A DNA stretch of 64,000 nt from Sulfurimonas marina (GTDB lineage Bacteria; Campylobacterota; Campylobacteria; Campylobacterales; Sulfurimonadaceae), in the NCBI RefSeq assembly GCF_014905095.1, contig NZ_CP041165.1, positions 1,860,001 through 1,924,000 of the forward strand. Direction: 5' to 3'. Each line of letters begins with the position of its first letter. Position 1 is the first letter of the stretch. Of this stretch, positions 45,293 through 54,077 are shown piece after piece. A program made the translations under genes and the position numbers. The notes under the pieces are model-generated. The model saw nothing but the letters and a program-made list of their open reading frames with translations. It had not been told where the DNA came from and did not search any database.

Positions 45293-46257
45293 TGTCTTTA
45301 AAACAAATCTATACATTTGGCAGCTATCTCAAAGATAAATTTGGCTGCAAAGTTTATAAAGTTGGTATAAACATCTCGGGTTTTACATGCCCAAATATAG
45401 ATGGAACAGTAGCAAAAGGTGGGTGTACCTTTTGTGAAAATGACTCTTTTAGTGCAAGTACCGATCAGGTACAAGAGCTCAAAGGGTTTCATCTAAATCT
45501 CGATTCTAAAGAGAACCCTTTCTTAGAGAAACAACTCCTGCAACTTGAACAACAATTTCAAGCGATCTCTGCAAGACAGGCAAAAGAGTACGGTGCTGAA
45601 AAATTCTTAGTATATTTTCAATCTTTTACAAATACTTATGCACCTTTTGAAACACTCAAAGCACTCTATGATAAAGCGCTTACATTCCCTAATGTAGTGG
45701 GGCTTAGCATCGGTACAAGAAGTGATTCTATTACTGATGAGACCTTAGAATATTTATCTGAACTTGCACGTGAAAAAGAGATATGGATAGAGTTCGGTAT
45801 TCAATCTATTTACGATAAAACACTCGATCGCATCAACCGCGGACATGACAGTGCAAATGTAAAAGAGTGGATATTAAAGTCTAAAAAAGCTGGATTAAAT
45901 GTATGCGGGCATTTAATCTTCGGTCTTCCTGATGAGACACAGGAGATGATGTTAGAGACTGCGAAACAAGCGTATGAGTGGGGAATTGACTCTGTAAAAT
46001 ATCATCCCCTTTATGTTGTAAAAAGAACCGCTTTGGCAAATGAATATGGACGTGGAGAGTTTACACCAATTACAGAGGAACTCTACCTCGATACACTTAT
46101 AAAAGCGATAGAGATGAAACCTGCAAACATTAATGTTCAAAGAATTACGGCAGGAATCGATGATAATTCGCTGATCGCACCTGAGTGGTGCCGTGATAAA
46201 AACGAACAAGTTCGACACATAAATGCAGCCCTTAAAAAGATAGGACTTAAGTATTAG
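45292..46257 (+). CDS. YhcC-type radical SAM protein (TIGR01212 family)
   Basis: The protein has 321 residues. It starts by sharing one base with the purF stop (TAATG). The N-terminus YTFGSYLKDKFGCKVYKVG and the cluster region CPNIDGTVAKGGCTFC, with spacing typical of this family, mark a radical SAM enzyme. VGLSIGTRSDS and GHLIFGLPDET are other family blocks. The reaction and substrate are not established for the family. Coupling to purF may be incidental. Confidence 0.85.
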   Translation: MSLKQIYTFGSYLKDKFGCKVYKVGINISGFTCPNIDGTVAKGGCTFCENDSFSASTDQVQELKGFHLNLDSKENPFLEKQLLQLEQQFQAISARQAKEYGAEKFLVYFQSFTNTYAPFETLKALYDKALTFPNVVGLSIGTRSDSITDETLEYLSELAREKEIWIEFGIQSIYDKTLDRINRGHDSANVKEWILKSKKAGLNVCGHLIFGLPDETQEMMLETAKQAYEWGIDSVKYHPLYVVKRTALANEYGRGEFTPITEELYLDTLIKAIEMKPANINVQRITAGIDDNSLIAPEWCRDKNEQVRHINAALKKIGLKY

Positions 46258-46280
46258 TAATATTTAAAATACTAATACTT
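46249..46280 (+). terminator. Hairpin at the end of the radical SAM gene
   Basis: AAGTATTAGTA (46249-46259) and TACTAATACTT (46270-46280) form a perfect 11-bp, AT-rich stem with a 10-nt loop. The TAG stop of the gene is inside the left arm, and TATCTTTCTTCTG follows. Confidence 0.6.
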
Positions 46281-46288
46281 TATCTTTC

Positions 46289-46440
46289 TTCTGTTACTTA
46301 CAGAAACATAACTTTTTTTAATTCTAAAAAACCTTTACTAATTTTCAATCTATTACAAAAAATAATACTTTTTCATAATTTTTTCATTTTGATTTTATAT
46401 ACTAATTCCTGTTAGATTCTATTCTATAAAATACAAAAGG
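46289..46440 (+). promoter_or_regulatory. Upstream region of the multihaem cytochrome gene
   Basis: An inverted repeat TTCTGT-N5-ACAGAA lies at 46289-46305. Possible -10 elements are TATACT (46398-46403) and TATAAA (46425-46430). I cannot decide between them. GGGG lies shortly before the ATG at 46448. Confidence 0.3.
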
Positions 46441-46447
46441 GGAATAT

Positions 46448-49201
46448 ATGAAGTATGCAACTTTAGGTTCTATAGCACTTGCAACACTTCTTGTAAGTGG
46501 ATTCAGTGGTTGTGGTTCAGACGGTGATACGACTAACACTACTAGTACTACACCGTCTTTAACTGGGTATTATTTAGACTCGGCAGTAGTCGGAGTGGAC
46601 TACAATACTTCCGGTGGTTACCAAGGCTATACGGGAAATGATGGTTCATTTAAGTTTAATACGGGTGAAAGTGTAACTTTACGATTAGGTGAACTTACAC
46701 TTAGAAACATCTCTTCAGCTAATCTTGCAAACGGTAAAAAGATTATTGAAAATGATGATGCTGTTATTACATTTCTTCAGTCAATTGATGAAGATGGAGA
46801 TCCGACAAACGGTATATCTGTTACCAGTCAAACACGTACAGCAGTTCAAGAGTGGGCAACTGAAAACAGCATCACTTCACTTGAAGTAAATGCGACACAC
46901 TTAATAGGTGCAAATGAACTGCAAACAAAACTTCAGGCAAACGATTTAAATCAGACACAGATCAAAACAATAGAAGAAGCTCGTACCCATTTGGCAGCTA
47001 CATTAGCAGCAGAACCAGATGCAAAAATTTTATATACTGATTATAAAGGTGAAACGAGAGAAGCTTTATCGAGTGCTGCAGCTGCAGAATACCATACAGG
47101 TACAGGTTACGGGCATACATTATTTGACAGTGCAGATAACAAATGTCAAAACTGTCATAATGAACTCTACGATACATGGAAAGGCTCAATGCACGGAAAA
47201 TCTTGGACAGACCCAATTTTCCAAAGTAAATTCCAAGACTTCTTACGTACACATATCGCTAAACTCAATACAAATCCAACAGGTACTAAAGAGTACACTG
47301 AAACTGTATTTAAAGGTGCTGCACAAACTTGTATTAAATGTCATGCTCCAGCAGCTTATTATGCAGGAGATGTAGAGGTAACACTAACTCAGATTGCAGA
47401 TGCAACAAATATTAGTTCTACTGAACTTGCAGCTTTAAAAGTAGAGCATGAAGCATCAGATCCTAGCGGTCAAATTTCGGTAATTGCAGCCAACAGTGTT
47501 GTAAATAAAGTTTATAAAGCAACATTCCAAATAGGTCATGCGGCAAACCGTGAAGGTATCAACTGTGCATTTTGTCATAGTATGGAAACTCCAAGAATGA
47601 TGGGACTAACTCAAGACCCAGACAGCTATACATTAAAAAATGATATACGTGTGGGACCTGTTGGAGGGATCAAGGCAGCTGCTGGAACAACTCTTAACTA
47701 CAATGTGGATGCAACAGATCCTGATATGAACAAATTCTTTAGACTTTGGGGACCTGAAAAGTATTCAAATACTGCAGCAACTCCAAAAAATGTTAATGAT
47801 TATGATGTAGGAAAATCTGCTGATGGACGCTACACAATGGCTAGTAAAGATCTAAATGGTACAGATGGTAAAGTACATTATACTGGTGGACCGTTCTACG
47901 GACCGTTTGGTGTAACTGGTCTTAGAAATGAAAACAGTACTGATGAGACAAATAGAACTGCTCAAGTTCATCCTGATTTTAATTATGCTACAAACAATCA
48001 CTTTGGAAATAATGGAAAAGCATTATGTCTTTCATGTCACCAAAGAAGTGCAGGTGCAGCAGTACCAAGCGGTGAAGATGGTGCCGGACAATTTATGGAA
48101 CTATGTTCTACATGGAATGCAGTAACAACGGGAACTGATAACAACGTAGATGATACGATGAGTTCACCTAAGTGTCAAAAATGTCATATGGAACGTATTG
48201 AAGGTACAGTACTACACCAATGGGCAAGTCCAGATAAACTCTTTACAGACAAAACATTACTTACTTCACACTTCTATGCTGATGACAGTGAAGGATTCGG
48301 TACCGACAATCCGGTTGCTAGCGGATGGTTAAACTCTCATGCATTCTTAGGTGCAAGTAAAACAGGCGGGGATAAAGCAGCAGCCGTAGCAAAAATTAAA
48401 AGCGGTTTTGATGCAACTTTAACTACATCAAATGATGGTACAACACTGACAGTTACTGCAACTATAACAAATAAAACTGCACATATGTTCCCTGGTGCGC
48501 ATCCAATGAGAAGAACATTAAGCCGTATCATTGTTACAGATGAAAATGGAACTATGCTGCCGGTTGTAAGCGCTACAGGTACATCAACATTTGGAGATAT
48601 TACAAACAGTGTTGCAACACTTACAGGTAAAACACTTCACAGCAGTGCTGCTAGTTCTGTATCTGTAAATCTAAACGGTAGTGATACTTTAGATTTCCCT
48701 GGAAAAGTAGCTGACCTTAACGGTAGTGCTGTTTCAAGTCAAAAATTCACTGCACAAACAGTTACAATTACAGGAACTGATGCAACACTTACAAACCAAA
48801 CTATCTCTAACGGAGTTACAAGCGGGGATGTATTTAATGCAGCAATCATTGACAGCAGTGATACTACAAACTTTACACGTATCTATGGACATGAAACTGG
48901 TAAGAAATATGACTTAGACAATAATACTTCTACAGATAGTGTGTTTGTTGTACGTCCTGGATTTGATTCAAATATGGTAGCAAACGATACTCGTTTAAGC
49001 CCGAATGAAACTGAGACATATACACTTACATATGATATCTCTGGAAAAGCAGGCATATCAACGACATACAAAGTTTACTATATGCAAAAAGGTGCGAACG
49101 GTAAATTCTTAACAGGTGCAGATGGTTGGTTAGACCAAGCATTAAGCGATAGCAAAAAACTTCTGGTTACAGAAGTATTTAGCGATACAGTTACGGAGTA
49201 A
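46448..49201 (+). CDS. Five-haem c-type cytochrome lipoprotein
   Basis: The protein has 917 residues. A signal peptide ends in FSGC (Cys22), so it is a lipoprotein. Residues about 35-110 form a small beta domain (SLTGYYLDSAVVGVDY) common on surface proteins of these bacteria. Five CXXCH haem sites begin at residues 233, 295, 373, 527 and 576. A C-terminal beta-sandwich contains TNKTAHMFPGAHPMRR, a motif recurring in large extracellular multihaem cytochromes. It probably shuttles electrons at the cell surface or in the periplasm, with the redox partner unknown. A two-component system is encoded convergently just downstream. Confidence 0.82.
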   Translation: MKYATLGSIALATLLVSGFSGCGSDGDTTNTTSTTPSLTGYYLDSAVVGVDYNTSGGYQGYTGNDGSFKFNTGESVTLRLGELTLRNISSANLANGKKIIENDDAVITFLQSIDEDGDPTNGISVTSQTRTAVQEWATENSITSLEVNATHLIGANELQTKLQANDLNQTQIKTIEEARTHLAATLAAEPDAKILYTDYKGETREALSSAAAAEYHTGTGYGHTLFDSADNKCQNCHNELYDTWKGSMHGKSWTDPIFQSKFQDFLRTHIAKLNTNPTGTKEYTETVFKGAAQTCIKCHAPAAYYAGDVEVTLTQIADATNISSTELAALKVEHEASDPSGQISVIAANSVVNKVYKATFQIGHAANREGINCAFCHSMETPRMMGLTQDPDSYTLKNDIRVGPVGGIKAAAGTTLNYNVDATDPDMNKFFRLWGPEKYSNTAATPKNVNDYDVGKSADGRYTMASKDLNGTDGKVHYTGGPFYGPFGVTGLRNENSTDETNRTAQVHPDFNYATNNHFGNNGKALCLSCHQRSAGAAVPSGEDGAGQFMELCSTWNAVTTGTDNNVDDTMSSPKCQKCHMERIEGTVLHQWASPDKLFTDKTLLTSHFYADDSEGFGTDNPVASGWLNSHAFLGASKTGGDKAAAVAKIKSGFDATLTTSNDGTTLTVTATITNKTAHMFPGAHPMRRTLSRIIVTDENGTMLPVVSATGTSTFGDITNSVATLTGKTLHSSAASSVSVNLNGSDTLDFPGKVADLNGSAVSSQKFTAQTVTITGTDATLTNQTISNGVTSGDVFNAAIIDSSDTTNFTRIYGHETGKKYDLDNNTSTDSVFVVRPGFDSNMVANDTRLSPNETETYTLTYDISGKAGISTTYKVYYMQKGANGKFLTGADGWLDQALSDSKKLLVTEVFSDTVTE

Positions 49202-49210
49202 TCTCCGTAA
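49191..49210. terminator. Hairpin between the cytochrome and histidine kinase genes
   Basis: TTACGGAG (49191-49198) and CTCCGTAA (49203-49210) form a perfect 8-bp stem. The 4-nt loop TAAT contains the cytochrome stop codon. There is no strong T tract on either side. Confidence 0.5.
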
Positions 49211-50428
49211 CTACCTCTCCTGCCCTTCAAAAGTGATTATCGTATAAAACAATCCATCTTTTTCATACGCATCGTATGTATACTCCAACTTATCTGCAAG
49301 TCTTTTAATAAGCTTTGTTCCAATGTGGGAACTAAAAAGTAATTCATCACTTTTATTATCTATCTCATTGACGATTTTTAGTTGATGTTTTTTAGCATCT
49401 ACATAGGTGTTGATTGTTGTTCCGTTTTTCGTATGCATAAAAATATTTTCAAATATAGCCTGCATTACTCTTCCAATAGCTTCTTTGTGAATATAGAGTG
49501 AAAAATCTTCTTGAAGGTTTGAGATCATATGAAGCTCTTTTTTTGCCAAGATGGGCTTAAAAAGTTCCTGCATCATACTACATTGATTTTGCATCGGGAC
49601 AAACTCTTTTTCTTGCTGTATATCCCACTCGATCGCTTTTAAAAAGATAAGTTCTCTTAGTTTATTACTGATAGTATTGATGTCATTATTACTCTCATCT
49701 AAAAACTCCTCTTTATCCATATCGCTTTTTGAAAACAGATCAAGCCTTGCTTTTAAAATAGATATAGGTGTTTTGATCTCATGAGCTGCCTCTTTAAAAA
49801 TATCCTGTTTCTCTTTACATAAGAGTTGATTTTTTTGCTGAAGATTTAAGATCGCATCTTTAAGTGCATTGAGTTCATAACTCCCCGAACATATCTCTAA
49901 ACTATCTCGTTTTTGAGCACCTGCATGACAATAAGATACCAAACACTTTAATGGATAGAGAAGTTTTTTTAACAATAAATGGAATATTGTAATTGCAAAC
50001 AGTAATAAAAACAACAAACCTATTCCAAACTGTAGTATCAATGTATGAACTTCTTTGTTTAGCCCATCTTCATTTGCAATAAGTACTACATATTTATTGT
50101 TAGGAAGTATCTCTACAAGACTTAATAAAGGCAAATTTTGAGGAACATTATCAACATAAGAGACTTCTAGATCTTCCAATGTATCAAAACTCTCAGGATG
50201 AAAATTTTTTTCCGTTGCAATATACTCTGTTTTAAAATTTTTAGAAGATTTTGTATAGAGTTTCGACTCCACTATGTAATGTGCGATTATATGCATTTTA
50301 TAGAGTAAATTTTGTTCCAATGAACGTCTGTGATCAGAAATGATAAATGAACCTAAAACCAGTGTTATTAAAATAACCGTTGCGCTCATATAAATTAAAA
50401 GTATCGTTTGTAAAGAGTATTTATTCAA
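49211..50428 (-). CDS. Sensor histidine kinase
   Basis: The protein has 405 residues. Two membrane helices (about 5-28 and 130-152) enclose a periplasmic sensor of about 100 residues. The H box EAAHEIKTPISILKARLD carries the phospho-accepting His. The ATP-binding domain has a recognisable N box (FENIFMHT) and a GTKLIKRLADKL remnant of the G2 box, but the DxGxG G1 motif is replaced by EIDNKSDE. Kinase activity may be weak or use a variant lid. Its start overlaps the response regulator stop by 8 nt. Placement beside the cytochrome suggests, but does not show, control of that gene. Confidence 0.85.
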   Translation of the reverse strand: MNKYSLQTILLIYMSATVILITLVLGSFIISDHRRSLEQNLLYKMHIIAHYIVESKLYTKSSKNFKTEYIATEKNFHPESFDTLEDLEVSYVDNVPQNLPLLSLVEILPNNKYVVLIANEDGLNKEVHTLILQFGIGLLFLLLFAITIFHLLLKKLLYPLKCLVSYCHAGAQKRDSLEICSGSYELNALKDAILNLQQKNQLLCKEKQDIFKEAAHEIKTPISILKARLDLFSKSDMDKEEFLDESNNDINTISNKLRELIFLKAIEWDIQQEKEFVPMQNQCSMMQELFKPILAKKELHMISNLQEDFSLYIHKEAIGRVMQAIFENIFMHTKNGTTINTYVDAKKHQLKIVNEIDNKSDELLFSSHIGTKLIKRLADKLEYTYDAYEKDGLFYTIITFEGQER

Positions 50429-51068
50429 TAGTATATCCCCTTGTCTTAATTGTTTTAATCAAAGCTATAGGTAATTTCTTTCGGATATTTCGGATAGTTA
50501 CGTCAAGAGTATTTGAAGATATTTCATGAGGGTTGATATAAAGGGCATCTAGAAGTTCATCTTTTGAGATTATAGAGCCTCTTTTTTGGAGTAAATAGAA
50601 AAAAAGATTGTTCTCTTTTTTTGAAAGCGAGATTGTCTCCCCTTCATAAAGTAATGTTTTTTCAACAGTATTACATGTTAAGCCATCTATGCAAACTTCA
50701 GGTAGTGGTTGATTTTTTCTCCCCTGTACATGAATACGTGCGAGAAGTTCATCATTGTCAAAAGGTTTGTCAAGGTAATCATCAGCCCCTAAATTCAACC
50801 CTTTAATTTTATCGCCTATACTATCATAAGCACTAATCACAATAATGCTCGTCATTACACTCTTTTTTTTAATAGTCTCTATAAGTTCAAGACCTATATC
50901 TACACCGTTAATATTACGATCAAGGAGTACAACATCATAATTAAACTGTGCTATGTATGCCTTAGCTTCCTCTATTGTATGGACAGTATCTACTCTAAAA
51001 TGGAGTAATAAAAACGAACTTACCAGTTTTGCTAGAACGAGATCATCTTCTAACATTAAAATTCGCAT
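50421..51068 (-). CDS. OmpR/PhoB-family response regulator
   Basis: The protein has 215 residues. The receiver has the acidic pair in LEDD, the phospho-Asp in VVLLDRN, the SAYDS switch and the LDKPF lysine. The C-terminal winged helix includes SSNTLDVTIRNIRKKL and a wing TIKTRGYTIE. It is cognate to the overlapping histidine kinase. OmpR/PhoB proteins bind tandem direct repeats of about 10-11 bp. One such run occurs at 58295-58327, but no link is shown. Confidence 0.92.
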   Translation of the reverse strand: MRILMLEDDLVLAKLVSSFLLLHFRVDTVHTIEEAKAYIAQFNYDVVLLDRNINGVDIGLELIETIKKKSVMTSIIVISAYDSIGDKIKGLNLGADDYLDKPFDNDELLARIHVQGRKNQPLPEVCIDGLTCNTVEKTLLYEGETISLSKKENNLFFYLLQKRGSIISKDELLDALYINPHEISSNTLDVTIRNIRKKLPIALIKTIKTRGYTIE

Positions 51069-51077
51069 GGTTAAATC

Positions 51078-51626
51078 CTAATGAGCTTCAATAGAGATAT
51101 AGTCTGCTGCGCTTCTAAAATATGGAGGATAGTCAAAATAGACTCTAAAAGATTCTGCCTTTCCGGCTTTCATATCTCTTGCAATTACAAATCTTTTTAT
51201 AATAGTTTGAGGTTTATCTTTCTCAATTCCAAGACCTTCATTAAAAAATTCGAAAAAACCTGTAGATTTGTAAAAGTTGCCCCCTTTTACATTCCCTGTA
51301 GCATGCCCTTGATTTACGAGCTTAATCTCTATTGTAACTTTTTTGATCGGGAAATTTCCGGTATTTTTTACAATACCGCTATAAACAATTTTTTCAACAC
51401 TCAGTAGACGTTTATTTTTTACTTTATAGAGTTTTGCCGACTTTGTATATTTATCAACAACAAAGACACTAAAAACAGCTAAGAATACACTCACAAGGAC
51501 TGTAGTAAATAGCATGGAAGTTTTTAAAGAAGCTTTTTTTTGTTGGAAAGATTTATACACTCCAACTACAAAAAGGATAAATATTACAAAAAAAGTTATA
51601 TAGTGTACGTAGTTAAATGCAGTCAT
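51078..51626 (-). CDS. DUF2393-type membrane protein (second of two)
   Basis: The protein has 182 residues. Two transmembrane helices at about 8-25 and 38-60 are followed by a periplasmic beta domain with YSGIVKNTGNFPIKKVTIEI, typical of the epsilonproteobacterial DUF2393 family. The function is unknown. The ATG overlaps the stop of the first copy by 4 nt. The two proteins probably form a pair. Confidence 0.7.
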   Translation of the reverse strand: MTAFNYVHYITFFVIFILFVVGVYKSFQQKKASLKTSMLFTTVLVSVFLAVFSVFVVDKYTKSAKLYKVKNKRLLSVEKIVYSGIVKNTGNFPIKKVTIEIKLVNQGHATGNVKGGNFYKSTGFFEFFNEGLGIEKDKPQTIIKRFVIARDMKAGKAESFRVYFDYPPYFRSAADYISIEAH

Positions 51627-52138
51627 TTACAATCAGCCTCTAAAGAAATATTATAATTTTTTTGGTATCTAAAAGGCTCTACAATCATTTTAAATTCTTG
51701 TGTCTCACCTTTTGAAATATTATCTTTAGTTATCGACATTTTTTTAAAAGGCTTTAATTCATAGATATAATTTCTATATTTATTCCCACTAACTTTATAT
51801 GCAGATGCAACGATCTTACACTGAGAGAAGTCTCTTTCGGACAAATTTGTAATTTTCCCTTTTACAACAACTGCTTCTACAAAACTAAGTTTTTTTTGAC
51901 TTATCAATTCGACTTTATTTTTAAAAAGATATTTATGGAGTTGTATATATCCGTAAGTAGGACCGATTATAAAAATACAAAATGCTAAAAAAACTAAAGT
52001 CACTGCAGTTTTTAATCGGTTTCGTAAAATAATTGCTAGGATAATTAGAAGTAAGAAGGTGAGTAAAACAGTTCCAAAGAGAATATAGTCCTGTGTAATC
52101 AGTCCATCAATGAAACTCTTAAACTTACTTCCTTGCAT
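51623..52138 (-). CDS. DUF2393-type membrane protein (first of two)
   Basis: The protein has 171 residues with the same plan as its neighbour: two N-terminal helices (about 18-38 and 44-62), then a beta domain with VVKGKITNLSERDFSQCKI. The sequences have diverged well, so the duplication is old. It starts 5 nt after hisIE and is probably on the same transcript. No function is known. Confidence 0.7.
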   Translation of the reverse strand: MQGSKFKSFIDGLITQDYILFGTVLLTFLLLIILAIILRNRLKTAVTLVFLAFCIFIIGPTYGYIQLHKYLFKNKVELISQKKLSFVEAVVVKGKITNLSERDFSQCKIVASAYKVSGNKYRNYIYELKPFKKMSITKDNISKGETQEFKMIVEPFRYQKNYNISLEADCK

Positions 52139-52143
52139 TATAC

Positions 52144-52827
52144 CTACTTATCGTCCCTTGAATTTTTCTCGGCAATTCCGCTCATCCCAAATCTACGGGC
52201 AAGCTCTTGCTTGATACGGTCAGGTGAGATGTTTTTACTGGCAAGTGCAACTAACATATGATATGTCAGATCAGCCGCCTCATATACCATCTCCTCTTCA
52301 TCATTGTCTTTATGTGCAAAACAATACTCTCCGGCTTCCTCTACAACTTTTTTAAGAATTGTATTTTCACCTTTGTGTAAAAGTTTTGCCGTCCAAGATT
52401 CACTTGGATCTGCATTTTTACGCTCTTGAATCGTATGATATAGAGTATCAATTACACCGTATGCTGCAGTTGTATCAACTTCAACTTCACTTGTAGTCTC
52501 ACCAGTTTTTAGCTCTGTGAAAAAGCAAGATTTTCTTCCAGTATGACACGCTACACCCTCTTGTGTAACTTTTATTAAAAGAGTATCGTTGTCACAATCA
52601 AGATTAAAAGAGTGGATAGTTTGGATATGCCCGCTACTCTCACCCTTTTTCCAAATACGTTGCTTACTTCTAGAATAGTAATGTGCAATGTTTGTCTCCA
52701 GAGAGAGACCAAGTGCTTCTTTATCCATATATGCCATCATAAGCACTTCGTTTGTTGAAACTTCTTGCACAATAACAGGAAGAAGATCTTGCTTCTCCCA
52801 ATCTACTCTGTTTAAAATCTCTTCCAT
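52144..52827 (-). CDS. hisIE: Bifunctional HisIE (phosphoribosyl-AMP cyclohydrolase / -ATP pyrophosphatase)
   Basis: The protein has 227 residues. The N-terminal HisI domain has the metal site in FNLDCDNDTLLIKV and ACHTGRKSCFF. The C-terminal HisE domain carries the helical MazG-like site KKVVEEAGEYCFA and EAADLTYHMLVAL. It catalyses steps 2 and 3 of histidine synthesis. The tail after RRFGMSGIAEK is short and polar. The gene begins 2 nt after the band-7 stop. Confidence 0.95.
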   Translation of the reverse strand: MEEILNRVDWEKQDLLPVIVQEVSTNEVLMMAYMDKEALGLSLETNIAHYYSRSKQRIWKKGESSGHIQTIHSFNLDCDNDTLLIKVTQEGVACHTGRKSCFFTELKTGETTSEVEVDTTAAYGVIDTLYHTIQERKNADPSESWTAKLLHKGENTILKKVVEEAGEYCFAHKDNDEEEMVYEAADLTYHMLVALASKNISPDRIKQELARRFGMSGIAEKNSRDDK

Positions 52828-52829
52828 CT

Positions 52830-53945
52830 TTACTGAGCCGCAGATGTTCGTTTTTGAGGGTTTTTCATATCAACCCAGATATTTGGAGTTGAGCCACCAG
52901 GTGTTAAGAATATTTTTGCATCTTTATTTGTTTGAAGAGCTTCATTAAATTTTGCCTGTACTTTCATCTGTTCAAGCTGTAAAAGCTTTGTTGTTAATGA
53001 TTTTGAAATTAAATCATTCGCTTTTGCTTTTGCTTTTGCTTCGATTGTTACAGCATCTGCTTTACCTTGTGCTTCAATACGAGCTTTTTCAGCCACACCT
53101 TGTGCTTCTGCAGCACGTTTTAATGCATCTTGTTTTGCACGTTCTACTTCTTGTTGCGCACGTTCCACTTCTTGTTTAGCAACTTGTACACGCTCGATTT
53201 GATCTTTTACTTTTTGAGGTAAAACAATTTCACGAAGTTGTACTGACTGTAAAATTGCAGGTGAGTTCTCTAAACCTTCAATGTTTTCTCTGATTCCTGC
53301 GTCAATTGCACGAGCGATTGTATTTCTCTCTCTAGGTAAAAGTTCCGCTTCATATTTACCAACTACATTACGAACAACATCACGAACAACGGGATTAATA
53401 ATCTTGTCTTCCCAGCTAAATCCCCAGTTAGAGATTGTTTGTGCTGCTAGTTGAGAGTTTAGACGATACTGAACAGTTAACTCAATGCTTACAGGCAGAC
53501 CACGTTTATCAAGAACTGTAATCGCAGGTTTTGTTAAAATTCCTGAATTATTAGCACTCATCTCAACTTTAGTAGCGTAGTTAATCACACGTACTTTAGT
53601 ATCTACAAGATATACTTTTTGAATAACAGGGATGATGAAATGAAGTCCTGGTAAAAGTGCTTGATCTTCATACTTACCGTTTGTACTTAAGATCCCTCTT
53701 TGCCCCTCTTCAATAATTGTAAAAGGTTTTGCAAGAACAAGAACAATAACGATAGCAATAATAAAGTATAATAGTCCAGCTTTTCCTCCGCCAAAATTAA
53801 AATCTATATTTGGCATTTGAGGACCTTTTGGTCCATTGTTTCCACCACCTGTATTTGATGATTTTTTTTGAAAACTGCTTTCACTTTTTTTCTTGTTAAA
53901 ATAATCGTTCATATCCGAGGCCATTTTAATACTCTCTTCTTTCAT
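52830..53945 (-). CDS. SPFH/band-7 prohibitin-like membrane protein
   Basis: The protein has 371 residues from the ATG at 53945 (AAGGA nine nt upstream). In-frame ATGs at residues 8 and 12 are alternatives. A Gly/Asn/Pro-rich cytoplasmic stretch precedes one membrane helix (about 52-72), the SPFH domain (VRVINYATKVEMSANN) and a long Ala/Glu/Lys coiled coil (about 255-320). Its relatives are prohibitin-like proteins of Campylobacter and Helicobacter, with HflK/C more distant. They form large oligomeric membrane rings that organise membrane domains or modulate FtsH. No partner gene is nearby. Confidence 0.85.
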   Translation of the reverse strand: MKEESIKMASDMNDYFNKKKSESSFQKKSSNTGGGNNGPKGPQMPNIDFNFGGGKAGLLYFIIAIVIVLVLAKPFTIIEEGQRGILSTNGKYEDQALLPGLHFIIPVIQKVYLVDTKVRVINYATKVEMSANNSGILTKPAITVLDKRGLPVSIELTVQYRLNSQLAAQTISNWGFSWEDKIINPVVRDVVRNVVGKYEAELLPRERNTIARAIDAGIRENIEGLENSPAILQSVQLREIVLPQKVKDQIERVQVAKQEVERAQQEVERAKQDALKRAAEAQGVAEKARIEAQGKADAVTIEAKAKAKANDLISKSLTTKLLQLEQMKVQAKFNEALQTNKDAKIFLTPGGSTPNIWVDMKNPQKRTSAAQ

Positions 53946-54077
53946 AAAATTTATTCCTTAATTTTATTCCATAAAATGAAGGAAACCCTCCATCTATTAT
54001 TGCGATGTCGAAAATAATTCCGCCATCTACGCTAAGACCGCTTGGGTCACTAAAGTTAGCTCTTGAGCTATAACTTT

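Noticed and set aside
50421-51068. This response regulator as the known binder of the repeats at 58295
   Set aside because: The family fits tandem repeats, but distance and lack of similar repeats near its own promoter leave no evidence for a link.
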